This document shows positions 21,950-32,221 of a stretch of DNA of 64,000 nucleotides, piece by piece (position 1 is the stretch's first letter; the number at the start of each line of letters is the position of its first letter). The notes beneath the pieces are model-generated. The model was given only the letters and a program-made list of their open reading frames with translations, was not told where the DNA came from and did not search any database. The translations under genes were made by a program, and so were the position numbers. Origin of the DNA: Sclerotinia nivalis (lineage: Eukaryota > Ascomycota > Leotiomycetes > Helotiales > Sclerotiniaceae); assembly GCA_029531795.1 (NCBI GenBank), contig JAPEIS010000016.1, positions 682,001 to 746,000 on the forward strand, given 5' to 3'.

Positions 21950-23170
21950 GAATTTGGAGATACTGAATCAATGAAGGCTTTGAAAATTGAAGAATCAATT
22001 GGGATAGGTGTTATAATGACAGCGATTGATAAATTACAGATGAGTGATGGTTGAGGGTGCGAGGACCGAAAAGAGGTTCATATTGGGTAAGATGGGTGAA
22101 TAAACCTGAATCATACGAGGTTTTCCTTGTACCTTTTTTCACCGTAAACTGTTGTGAAGTGAATTTCTTGTGCAAAAAAAAGTTGCCTTGTTATTCAATC
22201 TAGAGCAATCTACTCAACCAGAACAATAGATCGAGAGGATCAAAAAATATCCCACATCAATTAGAAATTCAATCTTCCTTCTATTACAGCTTCCTCCCAG
22301 CTCTGTTTGTTGTACGTCGATATTTCTACTTCAATTCGGGCAATAGAAAATATCAATATGCGTAAGGGTTCCAGAATGGGTATCGAGACAAAGTTTTGAG
22401 GTTTGTTGAAGGTGCTAAGTTAATTTTTGGATATTTACCCCAATAATTTTCAATCATATATATGATTTCGTACAGATCTTTTGTGGAGGGAGTTAGATAC
22501 ACGATTAATACCCTCCCATCCTCGACCGTCCTTCCATTTTGAGATGCAAGCAAGCTTTCTCAAATGCTTCAAGTACTTTCGTGATATCTGATTTTTCTTT
22601 CATCTCTTCACATCATTGTTCTTTATATGTAATAAAGGCTAAAACAACTATGGATAAAGATAAATCTAAAACACAGTAACAATAACCTTGTAATGAAACC
22701 GCAATAACGAGTTCTGAAATTTCGGGCTGAGAGAGTTCCACCACGAGTTTAGAAGTTCAGTTCCATATCATCGTGGTTTTTGCGAAACTGCTGTGTTCCA
22801 GAAGCTAAAAGTAACTTGAGGTTTAACCAAGTTACTAAACAAAAGATAATTTCAATATGAATACCTATTCTAATTAGCACATCACATCCATACAAGATAG
22901 TAGCGCAAGGGTTCACATCATCAGTAATGAAAAATACTAGAATGTTAAAAGGTAATTTAACTATGCATAACCCTCAGATATATACAAATCTGAAATCTAT
23001 ACTACTAAATATACCAGTATCTAAAAACGAAACAAAAGAAACCTCCTTTCCATTCTTTCTCTGAAATTGAATTTGGAAGAAAATTTGGTAAGCCTTATCC
23101 GTAGATACTCTGGGATAGCGAAGCAAAGAGAGGTTTGCATACCAGTTATATCCTTGTGGGAATACCAAAG
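21950..23170. other. gene-poor region with one minor ORF
   Basis: A 66-codon minus-strand ORF (22553-22353) contains YWGKYPKINLAPSTN and could be the tail of a decayed gene. A Lys/Glu-rich start (MKEKSD) lies upstream in another frame, which would need a frameshift or intron. Nothing else is supported. Confidence 0.3.
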
Positions 23171-23176
23171 GGCTTA

Positions 23177-24690
23177 CTAGTATTCGTTTGAGTTTTCCGA
23201 TTGCTGCTGGCTAGCTGGGGCAGAGGCAGAGTGTCTTGTATGTCCACCATAGGACACGCAACCAGTGGTTCGACCGTTGTGGTCGGATGCAGAGCGCCGG
23301 CATCTGATGCAGAAGCCATCGAGATCAGATCGTGAGCTGTTCGTCTTACGCAATTGGCCACGGAGGTTGGCAGGGACTGCGGGAGTAGTATCCCAGCAGG
23401 GTTTGTTGCAAGTACCGTATAGTAGCGAGTCATTATTAGGAGCGGTTTGTGAAAATCGAGGCCCAGGGTCAGTTCTTGCTGGTGCTGATGGAACAACAGC
23501 AGAAGCGGAGGTATTGTTCCAGACCCTTTCGATGGGGGACCGGAAGTCAAAGATATCCAGACGTTCCGGGCTTTTGTGTGGGATGCAAACAGCGTTGCGA
23601 ACATGAGACGGCAAGACAGCGAGCAGTTGGTAAATAACATCTATTTGTGATATCATTGGAGTGCCGGCGATATTGGAGGCCTCTCTCATGTCACAAACGA
23701 CGGTTTCGAAGTCCAGAAGAAACTCTCTAGCAGATTGTCCTTTTTTGGGGCGGCAACGTCGGAATTCGATATTTTTTTCATGAAGAAATTCAAGGGAAAA
23801 GAAGAGGCGATCTAATTCGGAGAGGAAAACGGAAGCAGAAGAGGCAAAGTTGGTGCGGGCAATGGTTTTGATATCAAAACGATCGGCGAAGGGAGCCGCA
23901 TTGCCCGAGAAGCCACAGAGAACCTTATATAGGGCCAATTTGATCTGGGTAGGATTGACATGGAAACAACCGAAGAATCGTTTAAGAGACCATCTGTATG
24001 ACCAATAGTCTTTGCAGTCCGTGAATTGTGGTACATCAGAGATATCGAAAAGATCTTCGTCAGTGATGCGAGCAGCAGTCATAGCAGTCATATCGAATCT
24101 CAAATCAGAAACCTTCGCGAGTGAGGTTTCCCATGATTGTTTGGGAACGTCATCAAGTACTTTAGCTAACTCAACAGCGTGAGTGCAGTGACCTAATTCT
24201 GATCACACAGGGATTATCATTTTACTAAGGAAGAGCGTCATATCTTTCCCAGGAAGCGGTTGTGGTAAGTCACCACGGATACAGAATGGAAGTGCTGCCC
24301 ATATAGCAGCAACGGTTAGGGTATCTTGTGATGCTATGAACATTCTTTCCACAATACCGAGTGATATGGTAAGGGTCGTTACTTGTGGTAAGACTCAGGA
24401 CAAAGTTTTGTCAAAAGACCTAATGGACCCGGGAATCATGCGACTGGTCAAAGAGGCAATTTGTTGACGGAGTGCCTCAAGTTGATCTTTGAGAACTTAG
24501 GCCAAGGCAGTTGGTGTCATGTTATGAGGTAATGTGTCGGGCGGGGACAATATTTCGACGAACAGAATAAATCCTTTCTCGAAATCGATTCTAGATAATT
24601 GGCCTGGACGAGAAGTTCTTTGGTATTTTGATGACTGGCCTGTTCATGAGTTCAGTCAAGATGGGTTTGTTGTGAAACCATTAGGATTTT
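23177..24690 (-). pseudogene. gag-like retroelement protein with three internal stops
   Basis: The 308-codon ORF (24103-23177) extends upstream in the same frame to about 24590, interrupted by TAA (24499-24497), TGA (24397-24395) and TGA (24205-24203). All three can be explained by C-to-T. The central part is helical and gag-like (REFLLDFETVVCDMREAS, DVIYQLLAVLPSHV). The tail has a CX2CX6HX6C cluster (CIRCRRSASDHNGRTTGC) resembling a retroviral zinc knuckle. No protease, reverse transcriptase or integrase follows on the minus strand, so this is either an isolated gag-derived gene or a remnant. It lies just downstream of, and codirectional with, the DUF3435 gene. Confidence 0.6.
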
Positions 24691-24771
24691 GGAAAAATGA
24701 TCTAGTATAAGCACGAGGTGACGAAAGAGTATTTGGTACTGAGTACACTCGATGAGGTTTTCCGTAACGAT

Positions 24772-25038
24772 TCAGAAGTTTCTCCGGCGAGATCTGTAGA
24801 TGACTTGCAACAGGAATTCATCTTTTGATTTTGGTTTGTACACGGTGTTATTGGTGAATTGTTTAATGATGTAATCGTCAAATTCCATATCCGTGGGGTT
24901 CTCCTTTTCTGAGAGTGCTTTCTTGTCAGTCAGGTATAGGTAATTATAAACTACCTGATCAATCTGGACAAAAGACAAGCCACCATCCTTAGTACGACAA
25001 GTAAACTGCTCATTTAACCAGCCAATCGCATAAATCAC
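24772..25038 (-). CDS. ORF fragment between recombinase and gag-like gene
   Basis: 88 codons, with IDQVVYNYLYLTDKKALSE and a Lys/Arg-rich end. It has coding-like composition and sits on the same strand between the two element genes, so it may be an N-terminal exon of the gag-like gene or a separate small element gene. No splice join could be fixed. Confidence 0.3.
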   Translation of the reverse strand: MIYAIGWLNEQFTCRTKDGGLSFVQIDQVVYNYLYLTDKKALSEKENPTDMEFDDYIIKQFTNNTVYKPKSKDEFLLQVIYRSRRRNF

Positions 25039-25141
25039 GCACTTGACTTGTTTTTATCCCAAGACAACCTAAACTGTAATAATGATGCGTTTACATTACA
25101 ATACATACTTGACGATATATTAGTAATCAAAATGAATATCT

Positions 25142-27731
25142 TCAGGCTCGAAGCTCAATCCTATATACTTTAGCCACATGGTTCTTGAATTGTGTCATGT
25201 TATTGAGAACCAGACCCTCAGCTTTACATATTGGATGATAACAAACGAAGGCACAATTTACTGCTTGGTCACGCAGATGAATATTTTCAACGTGATCCCG
25301 CATATGAGCAACGCAAGTAAACATGCGTGTCCATTGCTTGTATAATAGCCGCTCGTTCCCGATGCAAATGATGCATTGAGTCTTCGCACAGATCATAGGA
25401 AACTTATCAGGTGATGGAGAGGAAGCCGGAACAGGAGATTGCTTTTTGTTTGCATTCTTGAAAACTAAAGCTGGCCATGGCTTACGAGTTTGGAACTCTT
25501 GTCGAGATGCGAGGGCGACCATAAAATTGATAGCAGAAATCTTTCGAGAAACAATATCTTGTTAATTTAATTCATTGGAGAAATCACATAGAATCTGTTG
25601 TAGTTGATGCCGCGCATTTAGTTGGTATTGAATAATAGGTATATCCTCCTTCTCATTCACCACAGTGTTGCTAGATTGCCTGTGCAATTGCTATCTCATC
25701 ATCTCGTTATGAACACGAAAGAAGTAATCCTTCCAAAATTCCTTTTCAATATCATACTTCGAGCTTTTCTTAACATTTGTAAGATTCTTTCGAAGATCTT
25801 GGTATTGCATTTTGATCATTTTCGGCGCGCATTTGATGAACTTAAAATCACCCTTGATTTTACTGTATAGCTTCTTGAACTGTCGCTCAAGGTCGGCAAC
25901 ATCAGGATCAGCAGTTATAAGTGAATTCATCATTTCTGTTGGAACTTGCTTAGACACACCTGAGTTGCATCGAATGCTCATATGTATAAAAGCTCGAGTA
26001 AGTCCATCATCAGAGATCTCACTTTCAAGAAAAGCATCCTGTACATTAAATCTGACGGTGTTATTTATGTAGGCCCCGTCGAAGACTCCGGTAAATGGGT
26101 CATGTCTCATGACCCGATCACGAACAGCGTCTGAAGCAACGCCTGAAATAGCTATTAGCATAGATAATTAGATAAAGATATCAAAAAGATGCATACCATC
26201 GACTGCATTTGCAGTACCTCGGCGAAAGCAATAGCTTGTCAACTTGTCTTCAAAGCCAGTATCCTTCCCTAGACGGTCAATATAAAAGGCATAAGTCGAA
26301 TAGGACATTGGTTCCGTCTTTGACTTCACCCAGCCATTAGCGGAACGAACAGACCTTCGGAAGATTGGTCTTTTGAGCCATTCTAGTTTCCAATGTACCT
26401 TTATAGCTTTCATACCCTGACCTCCAAGGTCCGTTGTGAAGAAGGGTTCGGCAGATGTATAGCCATCGACGAGAATGGCATCATCACGGATCGCACGTGT
26501 CAGGATGTGAGAGATCGGACAAAGAATCGGTAGAGAATTTTCCCGGAATAAGAAGGTCGTGCTGAGATGAGTTAGCCAGTATTTCGAAGGTAGGAAGAAG
26601 CAACGTACAATTTGGGCTTATTATCGACACCTTTATGATGCCGTAAGTGAACTTCTATAGCAAGAAGGTCTCTTCCCATAGGCCTGGGATTCTGTACTAT
26701 CCAGAGACAGATGTCCTCATAGCAGAGTGCTTTGTACTGTCGTATTGCCTCACCAAATTCATCGTATTTTACATCAATACAAGTCTGCGGAACCGATTCC
26801 CCAGATCCACTAATCTTAATGATACGACCTTCGCTTGTGTCCTCTGCTATGGCGATATCTGTCCCATGGACGTCGTAACTACTATCAGGGTCTCCTCTAC
26901 AGTCTATATCGTTGTCAAGCTTATAGTACTCAGAATCATCGGCATCTTCGATGTCGATCTTATCGTTGCAATCGTGACATGTTGATTCTCGAGGTCGCAT
27001 ATCTTTATCGGTCTCCGCCTTTCCAAAACGATCTTCGCTAGCTTTGCCCTTTGATGAATGAACGAACTCTGCAGGTCGACCGCTAGTGTAAGATTGAAAC
27101 AGCATTATAGTGGCTACATCATATCGATCGTCCTTGGTAGGAAAAAAGGATTTATCGCGAGCCCAATGCTGGACAAACAACAGAAGTAAATCATCCGGTC
27201 CGGCCACTGGCTTGGCTTTTGCAGTAATATCAAATCCAAACTTATCTTTTAGTGTGCCATTAATATACTTCGCAAGGTTAGTGTGAAAATATAAAAATAA
27301 AGTATAAAGGAAAGATTTTAATGTACCTTAACGACCTCATTCGAATCATTTGCATCAACAAAGGTGCCATTAACCCGACGATAGAGCATCTTGAAATCCC
27401 GCCAGAATTGATTGACAGACTTTCTCTTCCCCTTCTTTCGCTTCTTCGCCAGATAGGTCTCGCAGACCCAATGGAGGAATAGCATCATCGTACCTTTATC
27501 GCAATTCTGCGTAAGAATGGCTGTTCGCCAATGACCGATACCAATATGATCGCAGTATCTATGTATTCTTTAGTGTAAATAAATGATAAAAATGAAAGAT
27601 TTTATATACCTAATAAATTTCCGTATGATGTAATAAATGCTGGCTTTCGTATTTTCGGCACCAATTGGCTGCAAAAACTGTGTATTATTTAGATCATCCC
27701 GCAAAAGTCGATAACCCTCTATACTAAGCAT
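25142..27731 (-). pseudogene. DUF3435-type tyrosine recombinase, five exons, two in-frame stops
   Basis: Exons on the minus strand are 27731-27610, 27567-27327, 27267-26609, 26561-26197 and 26151-25142. The introns are 42, 59, 47 and 45 nt. The sum is 799 codons, and phase fits at every junction. Recognisable DUF3435 landmarks are SGRPAEFVHSSKG, ILTRAIRDDAILVDGYTSAE, SYCFRRGTANAVD (R..R of the recombinase core), DRVMRHDPFTGVFDGAYIN (H and candidate Tyr), DGLTRAFIHMSIRCN, and a C-terminal Cys/His zinc-finger region (CIICIGNERL; FKNHVAKVYRIELRA). After MMR come TAG (25688-25686 region) and, about 45 codons later, TAA, both explicable by CAG/CAA to TAG/TAA. The 5' end is uncertain because an in-frame TAG lies just above 27731. 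DUF3435 proteins include the recombinases ('captains') that move giant Starship elements. Whether this one headed such an element is unknown. Confidence 0.8.
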
Positions 27732-29600
27732 CTTCTTCTTTCTCTCCTAAGTATTTTATTATTATCGTTACGTCGTCGCAGAACATTCTGGAGCGTTTTG
27801 AGAGTGTCTTCCGCGGGAATTTGGATAGTAGGCTCCATGGTTGGTCGAGATTGGGACTGGATGAAGATGATAGATTTGTGCTCGAAAGAGGCTCGTAGAT
27901 TATTGGAAACGAACAGAAGGAAATATGAAGAAAGAAAAGGAAATAGGATTTCGACGACAAAGCTGGAAAGAAACAGAACACAATGCACAATGAAAGTAAA
28001 TTCTATGATTATAAACAATTATGGGAAGTGAACAAGCACTGCGAATTATTGTAATACAGACAGCCATCAAGGCAGAAAGGACAGACACAAGAGTTCCATG
28101 ATGGATAGGAGAAGAAATGCCAAGATAGGACTTTGGGTTAACATGTTGGAGGGGCGTTTTTTGGAATGCGGGTTTCTGGAACGCGGATATTTGACATGGG
28201 GAAATTTAGTGTAATCACATGCAACGTATGCAGACTCAGCGAGCAATTGAGGCTATGTAAAACAGCGAATATATTTACTGAATGCAGCAGCGTCAATCGC
28301 CGTAATTAGACAAAGGCTAATAAACTAGAAATTGTCGGCATATACTTCTTATATGAGTACTCACATGCTCACACTAGCGGCCGCCATGAGGCTTAACCTC
28401 CATGGTCATTCATAGAACAATCAATAACTACAAGAAGCAAATCATTAAAGAATAAGCTCTAATAGACCGATTTCAAGGTTATTAGATAGCTGCATCCCCA
28501 CTAACGCAATTGTCAGCCTAGCTATCAGCCGCACTAAATTCCTGCCATCAAGATTCTTTCTTAGAAAAGACATAAATAGATTCTCAAGCACTTGTTCTTT
28601 TAAGCTTGACTAAGAGTCAAGAACAATCGTCGAAAAAATATAGTGAGTAACCTATTTGAGTATATCATTCTATGAAATGAATACTCTAATCACGAAATGT
28701 ATATAACTAGATTTTGCAATAAAGTTATCCAACCAGTGTCTTTAATACAGCCTCAGTGCAGCCTCAATACAGCCTTCATGTTAGACATTTCGTTATATGA
28801 TATTGTTGTTTAATGAAGCTATCCGGAGTTGAATAATCTGTGGAGTGGGCGCTAGCGCATTACGCTAGTGCCCACTCCGCCCACATGATCGCTGTCGCAA
28901 CAGGTATTGAGTATAAGCCACCCTCGCCACCTTGGATTTGGCATCATTTATAACAAGGCGCTGCGATGTAACATTCAGCATTTCATTTTCTTTGGTGCTT
29001 TCACTAAACCAAAAATCTGATATAGAAAAGAATGAGGAAAAACAATTGTTTACAACGAATGATGATTACTAGCATTATCAAACGTAACCTTACATTCACA
29101 TTTATTTTAAGTTCATTGTTGGAGTGCAAGTGGCAAAAGTTGCGATTTTGAATTTTGCGAGTTAATGAGAGGCAGCTGAAATTAGTTCCAAATTAACAGA
29201 GCGGCAGTGCAGTCAGGCTTACGACAGCTGCTAGGCAAACACAGTTAAATAATATATTTGATTCGGCTGTGTAGAGGCTCATCTGCAAACCTTGACCCTC
29301 TGAACGTTGCAGAGTTGCACACCGATTGTCCCAAGGGTTAATTATTGACAAATGGCCTTGTAGATCTTCTTTTTGATATGCTTCAAATGATACATCTGAT
29401 TTAGGTTAGGTAAAATTTGGAGGTGGCCCCCAAGGAAAAGAACGAATGGGGAGTTGACGTCGATTGAGATCAATTGATATGCTTAGTTCAGCACAAAGGA
29501 GCTGTCAGAATCATTATTAAAAATGAATATAAAATTTATGAAAATAATAGGATATTTATACTCGAATATTTTATGTAGAGGGTTCTATAACGAAAATTTT
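27732..29600. other. 1.9 kb region without supported gene, upstream of the TPR-CHAT gene
   Basis: Overlapping ORFs at 27719-28018 probably include the lost 5' part of the recombinase gene. From 28141 to 29600 all frames are closed. It contains a hairpin at 28842-28878 and, at about 28366-28393, a motif (gctcacactagcgg, then catgaggcttaa) that recurs at about 60558-60587, suggesting ends of a dispersed element. Confidence 0.4.
28842..28878. repeat. 16-bp-arm hairpin/palindrome
   Basis: Arm 28842-28857 (ggagtgggcgctagcg) pairs with 28863-28878 with one mismatch and a 5-nt loop (catta). It is GC-rich within AT-rich surroundings and could be a transposon terminus, a scar from one, or a cruciform. 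Confidence 0.7.
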
Positions 29601-29603
29601 CGA

Positions 29604-29614
29604 TACTATATAAA
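29604..29614 (+). promoter_or_regulatory. TATA-like box of the TPR-CHAT gene
   Basis: TACTATATAAA lies only 6 bp before the ATG at 29621 and about 67 bp before the ATG at 29681. A TATA box placed so close argues that 29681 is the real start. Inference from spacing only. Confidence 0.4.
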
Positions 29615-29680
29615 AGAAACTTGAAAAGGTTATTTAATAATTTAATAATTAAATTTCATATAAAGCTACAAATCCAAATA

Positions 29681-32221
29681 ATGAATAATCTTGAAGAAGT
29701 CATTCGCATCGGACGAGAAGCAGTTGATACAACAGCAAAAGATCATTCAGATCTTGCAGGAATATTAAATAATCTTGGGATTGGATTGCGCAATAGATAC
29801 TTGAGAACGGGAGCAATCGATGATCTTGAAGAAGCTATTCGCATTGGAAGAGAAGCAGTTGATGGAACAGCAAGAGATCATCCAGATCTCGCAAGTTATT
29901 TAAATAATCTTGGTAGTGGATTGGGTGAAAGATATTTGAGAACAGGAGCAATCGATGATCTTGAAGAAGCTATTCGCATCGGACGAGAAGCAGTTGATGC
30001 AACAGCAAAAGATCATTCAGATCTTGCAGGAATATTAAATAATTTTGGGATTGGATTGCGTAATAGATATTTGAGAACGGGAGCAATCGATGATCTTGAA
30101 GAAGCTATTCGCATCGGACGAGAAGCAGTTGATGCAACAGCAAAAGATCATCCAGATCTCGCAGGGTATTTAAACAATCTTGGAATTGAATTATACAACA
30201 GATATTCGAGAACGGGAGCAATAGATGATCTTGAAGAAGCTATTCGCATCGAAAGAGAAGCAGCTGATACAACAACAAAAGATCATCCAGATCACGCAAT
30301 GTATTTAAACAATCTTGGACTTGGATTGCGCAATAGATACTCGAGAACGGGAGCAATCGATAATCTTGAAGAAGCTATTCGCATCGGACGAGAAGCAGTT
30401 GATGCAACAGCAAAAGATCATTCAGATCTTGCAAGGTATTTAAACAATCTTGGTAGTGGATTGCGCGATAGATACTCGAGAACAAGAGCAATCGATGATC
30501 TTGAAGAAGCTATTCGCATCGAACAAAAAGCAGTTAATACAACAGCAAAAGATCATCCAGATCACGCAATGTATTTAAACAATCTTGGACTTGGATTACG
30601 TAATAGATACTCGAGAACAGGAGCAATCGATGATCTTGAAGAAGCTATTCGCATCGGACGAGAAGCAGTTGATACAACAGCAAAAGATCATCCAGATCTC
30701 GCAAAAAGGTTAAATAATCTTGGTAGTGGATTGGGTGACAGATACTCGAGAACAGGAGCAATAGATGATCTTGAAGAAGCTATTCGCATCGGAAGAGAAG
30801 CAGCTGATACAACAACAAAAGATCATCCAGATCACGCAATGTATTTAAACAATCTTGGTAGTGGATTGGGTGATAGATACTTGAGAACAGGAGCAATCGA
30901 TGATCTTGCAGAAGCTATTCGCATCGGACGAGAAGCAGTTGATACAACAGCAAAAAATCATCCAGATCTCGCAGTGTATTTAAGCAATCTTAGTAGTAGA
31001 TTGGGTGACAGATATTTGAGAACAGGAGCAATCGATGATCTTGAAGAAGCTATTCGCATCGGACAAGAAGCAGTTGATACAACAGCAAAAGATCATCCAG
31101 ATCTTGCAGAAATATTAAACAATCTTGGGATTAGATTGGGTAACAGATACTCGAGAACGGGAGCAATTGATGATCTTGAAGAAGCTATTTGTATCAAACA
31201 AGAAGCAGTTGATACAACAGCAAAAAATCATCCGAATCTCGCAAAAAAGTTAAATAATCTTGGTAGTGGACTGCGCGATAGATACTTGAGAACGGGAGCA
31301 ATCGATGATCTTGAAGAAGCTATTCGCATCGAACAAGAAGCAGTTGATGCAACAGCAAAAGATCATCCAGATCTCGCAATGTATTTAAACAATCTTGGTA
31401 GTGGATTGGGTGATAGATACTTGAGAACAGGAGCAATAGATGATCTTGAAGAAGCTATTCGCATCGGACGAGAAGCAGTTGATACAACAGCAAAAGATTA
31501 TCCAGATCTCGCAAGGTATTTAAACAATCTTGGGATTAGATTAAGTGACAGATACTCGAGAACAGGAGCAATAGATGATCTTGAAGAAGCCATTCGCATC
31601 GAACGAGAAGCAGTTAATGCAACAGCAAAAGATCATCCAGATCTTGCAGGAATATTAAACAATCTTGGAAATATATTGCACAATAGATACTTGAGAACAG
31701 GAGCAATCGACAATCTTGAAGAAGCTATTCGCATCGGACGAGAAGCAGTTGATGCAACAGCAAAAGATCATCCAGATCTCGCAGGGTATTTAAGCAGTCT
31801 TGGGATTAGATTGGGTGATAGATACTCGAGAACGGGAGCAACAGATGATCTTAAAGATCACCCAGATCTCGTAAATCATTTAAACAATCTTGGGATTAGA
31901 TTGGGTGACAAATATTTGAGAGTAGGAGCAGTAGATGATCTTGAAGAAGCTATTCGCATCGGAAGAGAAGCAGTTGATGCGACAGCAAAAGATCATCCAG
32001 ATCTCGCAAAGTATTTAAACAATTTTGGAATTAGATTGATTAACAAATACTCGAGAACGGGAGCAATCGATGATCTTGAAGAAGCTATTCGCATCGGACG
32101 AGAAGCAGTTGATACAACAGCAAAAGATCATCCAAATCTCGCAGGGTATTTAAATAATCTTGGGATTGGATTGCACAATAGATACTTGAGAACAGGAGCA
32201 ATAGATGATCTTAAAGAGGCA
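29681..32221 (+). repeat. 135-bp in-frame tandem repeat encoding the TPR array
   Basis: Nineteen units, eighteen full-length and one shortened by exactly 45 nt (near 31850, where DDLKDHPDL joins directly), keeping the frame. Unit identity is very high at DNA level. Differences concentrate at a few codons: the position after RI (Gly/Glu/Lys, then Arg/Gln), Val/Ala and Asp/Asn before TTAKDH or ATAKDH, two positions after LA, and those flanking Leu in NNLG-x-x-L-x-x-RY. This is the pattern of a recombining repeat array. Confidence 0.92.

Noticed and set aside
23265..23637. Plus-strand ORFs opposite the gag-like gene
   Set aside because: Their composition mirrors the minus-strand coding frame, which has the recognisable Cys/His cluster.
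27719..28031. Three overlapping ORFs on both strands at the recombinase 5' end
   Set aside because: None continues into the recombinase frame without a stop; kept only as a possible lost 5' exon.
29681..32221. CRISPR-like array
   Set aside because: The 135-bp repeats are in-frame codons of TPR units without spacers; the organism is eukaryotic.
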